Assembly (NCBI GenBank): GCA_038213375.1
Contig: JBBQTB010000022.1
Location: 23,559 to 87,558 of the forward strand
Direction of reading: 5' to 3'
DNA length: 64,000 bases
Source: JAAUTT01 sp038213375
GTDB taxonomy: Bacteria; Bacteroidota; Bacteroidia; Bacteroidales; JAAUTT01
A model generated the notes under the pieces. The model made no database searches. It was not told the DNA's origin and worked only from the letters and a program-made list of their open reading frames with translations. The position numbers were made by a program, and so were the translations under genes. Positions 37,579 to 47,900 of the stretch are shown one piece after another (the first letter of the stretch is position 1; each line of letters starts with the position of its first letter).

Positions 37579-38484
37579 ATGGAAAATACAGATATTGAAA
37601 CAACAGTACAAAAACCTAAATCAAATAAAGGTTTAACTATTCTTCTAATCATCGTAATCATCGCTTTGGGAGCTACTATTGCAGTTTTGTTTTCGAAGAT
37701 TAATCAGCAGAAAGTAGCCGCACAAGAAGTTCAAACAATTTTGGAAGGTGAAAAGGAAAATCTTCAGACAGAATTAACAAACCTTATTGGAGAATACGAT
37801 AATCTGAAAGGCAATAACGACACTCTAAATAAGCAAATTGGCGAACAACAGGAGAAAATTAAGAAACTGTTACGTTATCAGGCATCTAATGTTGAACTTA
37901 TTGGAAAGTATAAAAAGGAGTTATCCACTCTACGGGAAGTTTTGAAAAGTTACATAGCTCAGGTAGATTCACTTAATACTCGTAACCAGCAGTTGGTTTC
38001 CGAAAATGTTAAGGTAAAAACGAATTTGGAACAAGCCCGATCGGAAAATACAAAGATCTCACAGGAAAAGGATCAACTAAATACTCAGGTTCAAAAAGCA
38101 GCTGTTATTACCACAAGTAATATAGTTATCACGCCACTTGATAAACGTGGCAGGGATGCAAGCCGCATAAGTAAAACGCTTAAGCTTAAAGTATGTTTTA
38201 CACTTCGCGAAAATGCTATTGCTAAAGCCGGGAATAAAGATGTTTACATTCGAATAACCAATCCGGCAGGATCCGTGATTGCCTATTCCGAATCGGAAGT
38301 GTTTAATTTCCAAGGCCAATCAATTGTTTATTCGGCCAAACGTCAGATCGAATATGAAAATAAGGATATTGATGTTTGTATTTTCTGGGACAATAACAAT
38401 CAGTTAACAGTGGGTGAATATACGATCGATTTATTTACAGAAGGCAATTTAATTGGAAGTACCAAATTTTCCATGAAAAAATAA
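37579..38484 (+). CDS. membrane-anchored coiled-coil protein of unknown function
   Basis: The 301-residue protein has a short cytosolic N-terminus, one membrane helix (about 21-43, LTILLIIVIIALGATIAVLF) and a coiled coil (about 45-170, heptads rich in Glu, Gln, Asn and Leu). A C-terminal beta-sandwich-like domain of about 125 residues follows (VVITPLDKRGRDASRIS region, then KLKVCFTLREN, DVYIRITNPAG, YTIDLFTEGNLIGSTKF). Proteins with this order occur widely in Bacteroidota without assigned function. Orientation suggests the coiled coil and beta domain are periplasmic. It is monocistronic. Confidence 0.7.
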   Translation: MENTDIETTVQKPKSNKGLTILLIIVIIALGATIAVLFSKINQQKVAAQEVQTILEGEKENLQTELTNLIGEYDNLKGNNDTLNKQIGEQQEKIKKLLRYQASNVELIGKYKKELSTLREVLKSYIAQVDSLNTRNQQLVSENVKVKTNLEQARSENTKISQEKDQLNTQVQKAAVITTSNIVITPLDKRGRDASRISKTLKLKVCFTLRENAIAKAGNKDVYIRITNPAGSVIAYSESEVFNFQGQSIVYSAKRQIEYENKDIDVCIFWDNNNQLTVGEYTIDLFTEGNLIGSTKFSMKK

Positions 38485-38512
38485 GTTTCTGAACGACGTT
38501 AATAGTTAACAG

Positions 38513-39268
38513 CTAGGCTATTTTGCGGAAGGTTTTTTGCGAAAAATAATTCAGCAGTGTTTCGTCTGTATTAATAACAATCCCGCCAAGGATGTATACC
38601 GGGAATCTACTCCGAAGGGTGGGGTGGTTAAGAATGAGCGCAAGTATTTCCTTTTCTATTTCGTCGTAAACCAAATGAGTTGTTTTAATGATTGGCACAG
38701 CGGCGTTACGAATTTCTTCGGCTTTAGGCAGTAAGCGCAATGCCAGAAATTCGGGTTGAAACTCGGAGTAAGCTGCCGGATCAATTTGATGAATAGATGT
38801 TGACAAAAGATGATCCTGCACCATCATTAGTGCACCGCAGGTATTGGTATGGCGTTGTTGACCTACTCGTCTTATTTTGCCAACTTCGCCAGTGCGTGAA
38901 AACCCGATGTGAGGTCCAAAAATAAATAGTGCGGCGCCACCATCAGGGATATGGTCTGAAAAGGCGGTTAGGCCAATTTCGCCTACAAATGGGTACCCCG
39001 CTAAACCACCCATAATAAAAGTGCCCTGAGGGGCCGGAAGGTTCATTTTGGCAGGTTGGTGATTTAATTCGTCGAAACAGAATGAGGTGGCAACTATTAT
39101 ATTACTCATCTCAATGTTTTCACATGCGGTAATTTCAAGAACCGCGTTATGTGCAGCTTCTGACATGGTGGAAAACTCTTCGAAATATTGATTTATTATT
39201 TTTTGCACGGTTCGAAATGTTAATTGTAAATTCTGCCAGTCACATGCCGGGTCTTTGCAAACAAACAT
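38513..39268 (-). CDS. LCIB-family protein (beta-carbonic-anhydrase-like)
   Basis: The 251-residue cytosolic protein matches the LCIB/LCIC family of algal CO2-concentration proteins, some of which are carbonic anhydrases with a beta-CA-like zinc site. The conserved pattern is present: CFDE (Cys64, Asp66), GGLAGYPFVGEIGLTAFSDH (His106), PHIGFS (His120), GxVGxxxRxGQ with Arg134, and TCGAL (Cys144). Cys64, one of the two His and Cys144 are the likely zinc ligands. It lies 9 bp after ppc on the same strand. I infer that it makes bicarbonate, the co-substrate of PEP carboxylase. Activity cannot be proven from sequence, since some family members are inactive. Confidence 0.8.
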   Translation of the reverse strand: MFVCKDPACDWQNLQLTFRTVQKIINQYFEEFSTMSEAAHNAVLEITACENIEMSNIIVATSFCFDELNHQPAKMNLPAPQGTFIMGGLAGYPFVGEIGLTAFSDHIPDGGAALFIFGPHIGFSRTGEVGKIRRVGQQRHTNTCGALMMVQDHLLSTSIHQIDPAAYSEFQPEFLALRLLPKAEEIRNAAVPIIKTTHLVYDEIEKEILALILNHPTLRSRFPVYILGGIVINTDETLLNYFSQKTFRKIA

Positions 39269-39277
39269 TAAAAATGC

Positions 39278-42046
39278 TTATCCTGTAGCTCCCAATGCGT
39301 TTGCAACTGCGTTGATGGTTTTAAGTAAAACAATATTTTGCTGGTTTGTTATATCAAGGGGTTCAGTTTCCTTTTCACTTCGCCACCTGCGAAGAGTTTT
39401 TACTTGTAACTGGTGCATAAGTTCCAGTGCCACGGCCCTGAGACGAGTTGAGTGATAATGGTTGCTGCGTCGCTCTTCAAAGGGTGTTTCGAGTAATTCA
39501 GCCAGTAAATTTTGTGTCAGATGATATTCCGATAAAATGAGAGGTAAAATGTCATTTTTTACTTGTTCATCATCCACAAGCGATGCATACAGTTCAATAA
39601 TGGCAGGGTCAGTTGCTGCAAGTCCCGAGTCAACATTAGTGAGTATGTAACGCACCAGAGGGTGGGTTGGAAGAAGCTGGCATAACAGTTCATATTTTTG
39701 TGGTTGTTGTTCCTTAAGAAGCTTAAGTGTGCTTCCAACGCCATACCAACTGGTAATGTTAATGCGGCTTTGAGTCCAGCTGAAAACCCATGGAATGGCT
39801 CTCAGATCGGCAAGGGTGCGTTGATTGGCTCGCCGGGTAGGGCGCGAACCTATTTTGCTTGTTTCAATGGCATCGATGGGAGTCGCTTTTTCGAAGAAAC
39901 GAATGAAACTTGGATGGCCTGTTAGTGCAGTATATGATAGATAACTTTCATGCGCCATATAGCCCATAAGATCAAATAATTGATGATTGGGAGCTTCGGC
40001 ACTGACAAGTGTGTTGCGAAGGGTACCGGAAGTTAGTAGTTCCAGATTATAGGCTGCATTTACCTTGTTGGCATATTTACGTTCAATGGTTTCGCCTTGC
40101 TCGGTTAATCGTAATTTTCCAAATAGAGAAGCAGGAGGTAAGCTTCGCAAAAACCAATGAGTGGGTCCGGCTCCACGGCTGATGCTGCCGCCTTTTCCAT
40201 GAAAAAAACGGATATTAACACCATGTTTCCTGCCAGTTTCCGACAATTTATGTTGCACCTCGTATAGATGCCATTGGCTGGATAAAATGCCTCCATCCTT
40301 ATTACTGTCGCTGTACCCGATCATTACCTCGGCCACCGGGCTGGGATATCCCTTATTTTTCATTTGCAAACTAAGCGTATTTTTAGTTACCGGATGAGCC
40401 AAAAACTCTTCCATAATTTCAGGGGCATGTTGAAGGTCGTCAATGGTTTCGAAAAGAGGAACAATAGGTATCTGACAAGCAGGACCATTTGGCGTTTTAA
40501 CATATAAACCGGTTTCCCGGGCTAATAAATAAATTGTAAACAAATCTTCAACTTTTCGGGTCATGCTTACAATTAATGGACCTAATGCATAAGACCCGTA
40601 TTTTCTTACATGTTCGGACATTACTCCCAGATAACCAAGCACATTGCTAGTTTCATGAGTATTGCCGGTATAGTTACGAGTGAAAGGTCTGTAAAAGCCT
40701 AGTTCGCGTAATAAAAATTTTTTATCCAACGAACCATTTGTGTTAAGTGAATAACTGGTACAGTCAACATCTTCTAATAGGCCTAAAAAAGCTTTTTGAT
40801 AAAATGAACTATTCTGACGTACATCCAAATGGGCAAGGTGAAAGCCAAAATTATGAACAAATCGCAATGATTTTAACACTTCGTTTGATGCAAGCATTGG
40901 CGCTCCCCAATCTGAAACGGCTTCCAACAATCTTTCCAGATCGATAAGCAGTTGAGCCGAATGTGTGTAAGTCCACGCGGAATCAGTGAGCATACTGTTT
41001 CCCGATAATGAATCATGCTTTATAGGCAGTTTTTCAATAAGTAGAAGTACATATTGCTTAAATGGTTCGCGTGAAGCTGATAAGAACCAATCCGAATCAG
41101 TAATGCCGGGAATCTGTTCTATTAACAGGTTTTTACTTTTCAGAAAGTCTGGCGAAATATTTTTTTCGGAAGTATAAATACTCAAACTTTCAGCAAGCAG
41201 AATTAAGCGCTGACGCATGAGGCGTAACGCATTGGTGCGGAGTTTTTTTAAGGCATATTCTGTAATTTCGGGAGTTATCAAAGGATGTCCGTCCCTGTCG
41301 CCGCCAACCCAAGTTCCCAAACTTATTTTAGGTAAGTTGCGGTAGTTTTGTAAAGCCTGAGGTTGAAAACCGGCATCAATCCATGCTTGTAACAACTGCC
41401 TGTCGTGAAGGTCAAACACGTCTGGAAATACATCGGTGAGGTAGTGTAACACGTTTTCGAGTTCTGTTTCAACCTTCGGTTTTTCAAGGTAAATATCGTC
41501 AATAAACCAAAGCCGGGTGAGGGATTCTTTTATTTCAGAACGTATTCGCAAACGTTCAATGGTAGTATATACTGGATTTTCGAGCATTACCAGAAGCAGG
41601 TAAAGTTCGCGATAATATTTGAGCACCACGATGCGTTTTGCTTCCGTGGGATGAGATGTTAGCACAGGCTCAACCTCAATCTGGGAAAGCCTTTCAATAA
41701 TTTCGTCTTGTGAAAAGCCCGAATTTTTCAATTCTGCAAAAGTATGAGCCCAACTTCCGTTTACACTTTGCGGTCCTTGCTGTTGCTGCTTATTACGTCT
41801 GCTTTGCACGGCCCAGTTTACTTCGCATAAATTTAACATCTGAAAACAGATAGAATAAAGCTGAATTACTTTTTGTTCCTGATCAAATGCGGGTGTTGGC
41901 ACATCACTATTTATCCAGGGCATAAAGACTATAAGAGATTTTTCGTTGTTTTCTTCCAACACTTCTACAAAACATTCGAGCAAAAAATGTAAGTCCGAGT
42001 AAGGTTTGCCAACCTGTTGTATGTTTTCGTTCAATACTTGATTCAT
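39278..42046 (-). CDS. ppc: phosphoenolpyruvate carboxylase
   Basis: The enzyme fixes bicarbonate onto PEP to form oxaloacetate, an anaplerotic step. The 922-residue protein has the catalytic-His region EPVLTSHPTEAKR (about 127-139), GGDRDGHP, and the mobile loop FHGKGGSISRGAGP (His616 to Pro628). It ends in the family-typical Thr-Gly. The loop has Lys618 where E. coli-type enzymes have Arg (FHGRGG), and Ser623 for Gly, which is unusual. The N-terminus is normal in length and the protein lacks the plant phosphorylation site. It is the first gene of a two-gene operon with the LCIB-type protein. Confidence 0.94.
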   Translation of the reverse strand: MNQVLNENIQQVGKPYSDLHFLLECFVEVLEENNEKSLIVFMPWINSDVPTPAFDQEQKVIQLYSICFQMLNLCEVNWAVQSRRNKQQQQGPQSVNGSWAHTFAELKNSGFSQDEIIERLSQIEVEPVLTSHPTEAKRIVVLKYYRELYLLLVMLENPVYTTIERLRIRSEIKESLTRLWFIDDIYLEKPKVETELENVLHYLTDVFPDVFDLHDRQLLQAWIDAGFQPQALQNYRNLPKISLGTWVGGDRDGHPLITPEITEYALKKLRTNALRLMRQRLILLAESLSIYTSEKNISPDFLKSKNLLIEQIPGITDSDWFLSASREPFKQYVLLLIEKLPIKHDSLSGNSMLTDSAWTYTHSAQLLIDLERLLEAVSDWGAPMLASNEVLKSLRFVHNFGFHLAHLDVRQNSSFYQKAFLGLLEDVDCTSYSLNTNGSLDKKFLLRELGFYRPFTRNYTGNTHETSNVLGYLGVMSEHVRKYGSYALGPLIVSMTRKVEDLFTIYLLARETGLYVKTPNGPACQIPIVPLFETIDDLQHAPEIMEEFLAHPVTKNTLSLQMKNKGYPSPVAEVMIGYSDSNKDGGILSSQWHLYEVQHKLSETGRKHGVNIRFFHGKGGSISRGAGPTHWFLRSLPPASLFGKLRLTEQGETIERKYANKVNAAYNLELLTSGTLRNTLVSAEAPNHQLFDLMGYMAHESYLSYTALTGHPSFIRFFEKATPIDAIETSKIGSRPTRRANQRTLADLRAIPWVFSWTQSRINITSWYGVGSTLKLLKEQQPQKYELLCQLLPTHPLVRYILTNVDSGLAATDPAIIELYASLVDDEQVKNDILPLILSEYHLTQNLLAELLETPFEERRSNHYHSTRLRAVALELMHQLQVKTLRRWRSEKETEPLDITNQQNIVLLKTINAVANALGATG

Positions 42047-42212
42047 ATAGTATCTTTTAAATTATAAACACAGCCAACAGCAGCATTGTTGCAGTTTGTG
42101 AGCTCGTAAATTAAATGCTTAACAAGTATAAAGTAAATTTTCCACAAAATATTATTTCAGACAATTATGCAAAAAACAGTGTTGTATACTGAAATATTAT
42201 TGATGATGCTTT

Positions 42213-43340
42213 CTAAACCATAAACAATTCGGAGATAATCCTATCGGATACAAACAAGCCCTGATCGTTAAGAGACATGAACTCATCTGTAATAGTTATC
42301 AAAGGAGAGTGCGAGTATTTTTCCAGTTCTTTTTGCAGATGATTGGTGTATTTGATACCAAATTGTGAACGGATTTCCTCAAAATTCGCTCCCCATGCCG
42401 TTCGAAGATGGGTTAACAGATAATCGTTGAATCGTTCATGTTCAGTAAGATGTTCAATTTCAAAATAGTTTCGATCATTTTCCAAGGCCTCAATATAGGC
42501 ACTGTTCACCGAAACATTCCATTGACGTGAATGTCCATTGTAAGAATGAGCCGACGGTCCTAATCCAAGATAAGTTCCTTGTTTCCAGTAATTGGTATTA
42601 TGTTTTGAATAATTTCCTTCGGTACAGAAATTTGATATTTCGTAATGAAGGTAACCATTCGCTTTCATGGTTTCCACCAAATAATTATAGTGAGCAATAC
42701 TATAATTTTCTTCAATCTCCCTCATTTTACCCTTTCGGATGTAGTAACCCAGCACGGTTTTGGGTTCTATAGTTAAATGATAAGCCGAAAGATGAGGTAC
42801 TTGTAATGATAGAAAAGTATCGAGGTTGTTTTTCCAGCGATCGGTTGTTAAATTGGGAAGGCCATAAATTAAATCGAGGTTCATATTTTGAAACCCCACA
42901 TCCTGAGCAAGTTTTATTGAGTTTATAGCCTCAGAAGCTGAATGTCGTCGGTTCATCCATTGCAAATCTTCATCTGCGAAGGATTGAATGCCAATACTTA
43001 GGCGGTTAATTCCAATTGCCTTAAGCCCTGTAAGGTATTCAGGAGTGATATCATCGGGATTTGCTTCCAACGTAATTTCAGGATTTTCTGACACAGAAAA
43101 ATGTTTATGAATAAGATTTAGAAAAGATGAGACTTCCTCAACAGTAAGAATAGAAGGGGTACCTCCTCCAAAATAAATTGTTTCGATAATTTTTGATGGA
43201 AGGTAATCTTTCCTTTTAAAAAGCTCTTCTCCAATGCACTTAATTACAGTGTCTTTTAATTTAAAAGACACTGTGAAATGAAAATCACAGTAGTAACATA
43301 CTTTTTTACAAAAAGGGATATGAATATAAATTCCGTTCAT
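42213..43340 (-). CDS. hemW: HemW-like radical SAM protein
   Basis: The 375-residue protein (start at the ATG at 43340; two extra residues are possible from 43346) has the radical-SAM motif CKKVCYYC within FCKKVCYYCDFHF at the N-terminus. GGGTPSIL, EANPDD, GIQSF and GLGPSAHSY follow. These fit HemW, a heme chaperone long annotated as oxygen-independent coproporphyrinogen oxidase; true HemN carries extra N-terminal residues that are absent here. It is probably cytosolic or membrane-associated, and divergent from the VanZ-like gene. Confidence 0.88.
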   Translation of the reverse strand: MNGIYIHIPFCKKVCYYCDFHFTVSFKLKDTVIKCIGEELFKRKDYLPSKIIETIYFGGGTPSILTVEEVSSFLNLIHKHFSVSENPEITLEANPDDITPEYLTGLKAIGINRLSIGIQSFADEDLQWMNRRHSASEAINSIKLAQDVGFQNMNLDLIYGLPNLTTDRWKNNLDTFLSLQVPHLSAYHLTIEPKTVLGYYIRKGKMREIEENYSIAHYNYLVETMKANGYLHYEISNFCTEGNYSKHNTNYWKQGTYLGLGPSAHSYNGHSRQWNVSVNSAYIEALENDRNYFEIEHLTEHERFNDYLLTHLRTAWGANFEEIRSQFGIKYTNHLQKELEKYSHSPLITITDEFMSLNDQGLFVSDRIISELFMV

Positions 43341-43350
43341 TAACATTAAT

Positions 43351-43358
43351 TAACTTTG
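43351..43358 (+). promoter_or_regulatory. -7 box (TAACTTTG) of the VanZ-like gene
   Basis: An exact TAnnTTTG match lies 57 bp before the ATG at 43416, in the divergent region with hemW. Confidence 0.45.
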
Positions 43359-43415
43359 CATAAAACCAAAAAGGGATGATATTTGTTGCATGGTAACTTT
43401 TTAAAATTGGGTAAT

Positions 43416-43844
43416 ATGAATTTTTTTAAATCCTTCTGGAAAACGATCACTTGCGGTATTGTTGTGCTTATTTTATCTGTCATAACGGGCGAAACAGTGA
43501 AAGAGATAGGTGAAGTAAATATCCCGCATTTTGATAAATTTGTTCATTTTGGAATGTATTTTACATTTACCTTTCTGATGATTAACGACTTAATAAGATC
43601 GTACGGATCAACCTATTCCGTTAGGCAAATCATAATTTTTTGTGTTTTAATTGCTGTAATTTATGGTGGATCAATGGAATTATTACAAGGTATTCCGAAA
43701 TTGCATCGAAGCAAGGATTTCTATGATTTTCTGGCAAATTCACTTGGAGCGTTTGTGGCAAGTATTTTATATAAACAACTTATTCAAATGTTAAACTGGT
43801 TTATGTCGCTTTTTATAAAACAAGGGAAGAGTTATTCTCTTTAA
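43416..43844 (+). CDS. VanZ-like membrane protein
   Basis: The 142-residue protein has three to four membrane helices and the VanZ-type signature HFDKFVHFGMYFTFTFL (about 37-53) followed by ELLQGIPKLHRSKDFYDFLANSLGA (described as two segments, ELLQGIP and DFLANSLGA). I took the ATG at 43416 rather than the TTG at 43383. VanZ homologues outside glycopeptide-resistance operons have no defined role. Its 3' end overlaps the rrf2-type gene by 32 bp in convergent orientation. Confidence 0.8.
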   Translation: MNFFKSFWKTITCGIVVLILSVITGETVKEIGEVNIPHFDKFVHFGMYFTFTFLMINDLIRSYGSTYSVRQIIIFCVLIAVIYGGSMELLQGIPKLHRSKDFYDFLANSLGAFVASILYKQLIQMLNWFMSLFIKQGKSYSL

Positions 43845-44253
43845 TTCGATCGGCCAATTCGCCAACATTTTCTGTTTCGAAAAGATTTTTTAATTGTTCT
43901 CGCACAGCAGCGTAATTTTGGTGAATAGGGCAATGGTGATTATCTTCCTTATCGCTACATGGGTGAAGACCAAGTACACACATATTAAAACTATCCAATC
44001 CATCGATTATTTCTACAATGTTCATCAAAGAGATCTCACGAGCATTTTTTGCCAAACCAAAACCACCATGCGGTCCTTTTGTGGAAACTAATAACTTATG
44101 TTTTGCTAATGATTGGAGTATTTTACCCAAAAAAGGAGTGGGAATATCCAGCTCTTTTGATATCTGTTTAATTCCGATTTTCACTAGTCCATTTTCTTTT
44201 AATGCCAGATAAATTACTGCCCGTAAAGCATATTTGCTAGTATTTGATAGCAT
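43813..44253 (-). CDS. Rrf2-family transcription regulator with three cysteines
   Basis: The 146-residue protein has an N-terminal winged helix (SKYALRAVIYLA, ISKELDIPTPFLGKILQ, KGPHGGFGLA) and a dimerisation helix. Cys92, Cys99 and Cys108 lie in the loop where IscR, NsrR and RsrR bind Fe-S clusters, so it may sense iron-sulfur status, NO or redox change. There is no suf or isc cluster nearby. It lies 18 bp from rpiB on the same strand and is probably transcribed after it. Confidence 0.88.
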   Translation of the reverse strand: MLSNTSKYALRAVIYLALKENGLVKIGIKQISKELDIPTPFLGKILQSLAKHKLLVSTKGPHGGFGLAKNAREISLMNIVEIIDGLDSFNMCVLGLHPCSDKEDNHHCPIHQNYAAVREQLKNLFETENVGELADRIKENNSSLVL

Positions 44254-44271
44254 AGATGTTGTATTTCAATA

Positions 44272-44706
44272 TTATGATTGTAATGGAATTTTATTAATTC
44301 TTTGGTTGTGTCGTCCACCCTCGAAAGAAGTGCTTATAAATTCATTCACAATCTCATAAGCTTCTTCAGGTGTAATAAATCTGGCAGGTAAGGCGCAAAT
44401 ATTAGCATCGTTATGAAGACGAGCCAGATGGCTAATTTCTTTTCGCCAGCAAACTGCCGAGCGTATGCCCATGTGTTTATTTGCTGCAATGTTTATTCCA
44501 TTTCCAGTACCACAAATTGAAATACCTAAGTCAACTTGTTTAAGTTCAACTGCCTTTGCTAATATATGAGCAAAATCAGGATAATCAACCGCATCGGGAG
44601 TATCAGATCCGAAATTTATAAATTGAATATTCTTTTGCTTTAGATATTCAAGTAATTTCAATTTCAAATAATAACCTGCGTGGTCGTTTGCAATTCCAAG
44701 AATCAT
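44272..44706 (-). CDS. rpiB: ribose-5-phosphate isomerase B
   Basis: RpiB interconverts ribose-5-phosphate and ribulose-5-phosphate. The 144-residue protein starts with MILGIANDHAGYYLKLKL (ATG at 44706; an upstream in-frame ATG at 44739 would add 11 atypical residues). The active-site stretch is SICGTGNGINIAANK with Cys about residue 66, and HNDANICALPAR follows. The length is normal. Confidence 0.94.
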   Translation of the reverse strand: MILGIANDHAGYYLKLKLLEYLKQKNIQFINFGSDTPDAVDYPDFAHILAKAVELKQVDLGISICGTGNGINIAANKHMGIRSAVCWRKEISHLARLHNDANICALPARFITPEEAYEIVNEFISTSFEGGRHNQRINKIPLQS

Positions 44707-44877
44707 TTGATGATAGTTTATCGTTCTATATGTCAGCAAAAATATAAAAAGTAATCAATATTTAGGGATGTTATTCTCTCATTTTAAATTGAGAAATAAT
44801 TAAAGATTAGAAACAAGTCAAATAATTTTCAAAACTTAACAATGTATTTCTCTTTTTTGTAAAATGATGTATGTAAA

Positions 44878-44908
44878 TTGTTTTTTTATTTCTATAAATC
44901 TATCTTTG
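44878..44908 (+). promoter_or_regulatory. promoter of ileS
   Basis: TTG (44878-44880), a 20-bp spacer and TATCTTTG (44901-44908) match the Bacteroidota TTG-N19-21-TAnnTTTG promoter, 45 bp before the ileS ATG. Confidence 0.75.
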
Positions 44909-44953
44909 TGAACTTTTATAAAATATAAAATAATCAACTGTTTAGAAATTCCG

Positions 44954-47900
44954 ATGAGTAAAAAATTTCAGGAGTATAAAAAGCTTGATCTCTCGCAAAT
45001 CAATAAAAATATTCTGGATTACTGGCATAAACACGATACTTTCCGCAAAAGCCTATCAATCCGCGAAGGGAAACCTACGTATGTATTCTATGAGGGACCG
45101 CCATCAGCGAACGGTATTCCTGGAATTCATCATGTTATGGCCAGGTCAATTAAAGATATCTTCTGCCGATACAAAACAATGCAGGGCTTCCTGGTCGAGC
45201 GCAAAGCCGGATGGGACACGCATGGTCTCCCTGTAGAACTTGGTGTTGAAAAGAATCTGGGAATTACCAAAATAGACATTGGTAAGACAATTTCAATTGC
45301 TGACTATAATAAGGAATGCAGGAAAGATGTGATGAAGTATACCGATCTTTGGGAAGACCTTACCGAAAAGATGGGCTATTGGGTTGACATGCACAATCCA
45401 TACATTACCTGCGATAACCGCTATATCGAAACACTTTGGTGGTTATTAAAAAAATTGTATGAAAAAGGATTGATTTATAAGGGATATACTATTCAGCCAT
45501 ATTCACCCGCTGCCGGAACAGGTCTTAGTACTCACGAACTTAATCAGCCCGGCTGCTATCGCGATGTTAAGGATACCACTATGGTGGCTCAGTTTAAGGT
45601 GATACGAAATGATAAATCTGAAATTCTATTCAAAGATACCGATTCCGATCTGTTTTTTCTGGCATGGACAACTACACCATGGACACTACCTTCCAACACG
45701 GCATTGGCTGTTGGTAAAGATATTAAGTATGTGAAAGTACGTACATTCAATCCGTATTTGGGCATTCCTATAACAGTTATTCTGGCTAAGAACCTTTTTT
45801 CGAATTTTTTCAATCCCAAATATGAAGACCTTCTGCTGGAAGATTACAAGGAAGCAAGTAAGGAAATCCCTTATAAAATTCTGGCTGAATATTCAGGTTC
45901 TGAATTGAACGAGATTCGTTATGAGCAATTGATTCCCTTTCACCAACCCCAGGAGGGAGATGCATTCCGCGTTGTTGTTGGTGATTTTGTTACTACTGAA
46001 GATGGTACCGGAATTGTACATATTGCCCCCAGTTTTGGTGCCGATGACTTTAAAGTTGCTCGCGAAAATGGGATTGGATCTCTTACTCTGGTTGACCGTC
46101 AGGGAAAATTTGTAGATGGCATGGGCGAGTTTAGCGGTAAATATGTTAAAAACGCTTACGATCCTTCTCTTACCGAAGATGATCCCTCCGTGGATGTTGA
46201 AATTGCTGTTATGTTGAAGAAGGAAAACAGAGCATTCAAAATAGAAAAATATATTCACACTTATCCTCATTGTTGGCGAACTGATAAACCGGTACTTTAT
46301 TATCCGCTTGATTCATGGTTTATTAAAACTACTGTTGCACGCGACCGAATGATTGAGCTCAACAATACCATCAACTGGAAGCCTCAGTCCACTGGAATCG
46401 GTCGTTTTGGGAAATGGCTCGAAAATTTACAGGACTGGAACCTCAGCCGGTCTCGTTTTTGGGGAACTCCTTTACCAATATGGCGCACCGATGACGGTTC
46501 TGAAGAAATATGCATAGGTTCGTTGGATGAACTGAAAGCCGAACTTGAGAATTCGGTAAAAGCCGGGTTCATGAAAATAAATCCTTTGGCCAAGTATAAA
46601 TCTGGAGACAATTCAAAGGAAAATTACGATCATTTTGACTTGCATCGTCCCTTTGTCGACGAAATTATTTTGTCATCAGCTTCGGGTAAACCCATGAAGC
46701 GTGAATTGGATCTTATCGATGTATGGTTTGATAGCGGAGCCATGCCCTATGCGCAGTTTCATTATCCTTTCGAGGCCTCACCCCTATCGGAGGGGCCGGG
46801 AGCCTTCCCTGCCGATTTTATTGCCGAAGGTGTTGATCAAACCCGAGGCTGGTTTTTTACCTTACATGCCATTGCAACCATGCTCTTCGATTCTGTGGCT
46901 TTCAAAAACATCATATCTAACGGTTTGGTTCTCGACAAAAATGGGAATAAAATGTCGAAACGCCTTGGGAATGCAGTTGACCCGTTTGAAACGATTGAAA
47001 AATACGGCTCCGATCCATTACGTTGGTATATGATCACAAATGCTTCTCCATGGGATAACCTGAAATTCGACCTCGGTGGTATTGATGAGGTAACCCGTAA
47101 ATTTTTCGGGACGTTATACAATACTTATTCTTTCTTTTCGCTTTATGCTAATGTTGATAATTTTTCAGGAGACGAACCAATGGTCGCGGTTAATCAGCGA
47201 CCTGAAATAGATCGTTGGGTTATTTCATTACTGAATTCATTAATAAAGGAAGTAGGGGAATGTTACGAATCGTATGAACCAACCAGGGCCGGACGCGCAA
47301 TTCAGGATTTTGTAACCGAAAATCTAAGCAATTGGTATGTTCGTTTAAATCGCAAACGATTTTGGGGTGGTGAGATGAACAGCGACAAACTGGCGGCTTT
47401 TCAAACCTTATATACCTGTTTGATCACTATTGCCAAACTTGGATCGCCAATTGCACCATTTTTTATGGATCAGTTATATATGGATTTGAACAATGTGTCT
47501 GGTAACGATTCGGCAGAATCAGTTCATCTGTCAGATTTTCCAAAATATACCGAATCCTATATTGATAAGGAACTTGAAGACCGGATGGATCATGCCCAGC
47601 GAATCTCCTCAATGGTATTGGCTCTTCGTCGTAAAGTGAGTATAAAAGTACGTCAGCCACTTCAAAGGATAATGATTCCTATTCTGGACAATGACATGTC
47701 AGAGAAAATCGATGCTGTTAAAAACCTTATTTTGACTGAGGTTAATGTGAAAGAGGTTGAATACATTTCTGATACCACTGGTGTTCTGATAAAGAAAATT
47801 AAACCGAACTTCAAAACTCTTGGGCCAAAATATGGTAAACAAATGAAAGGCATCACTGCGGCGATAGCTGCTTTTAGTCAACACGATATTGCTACATTTG

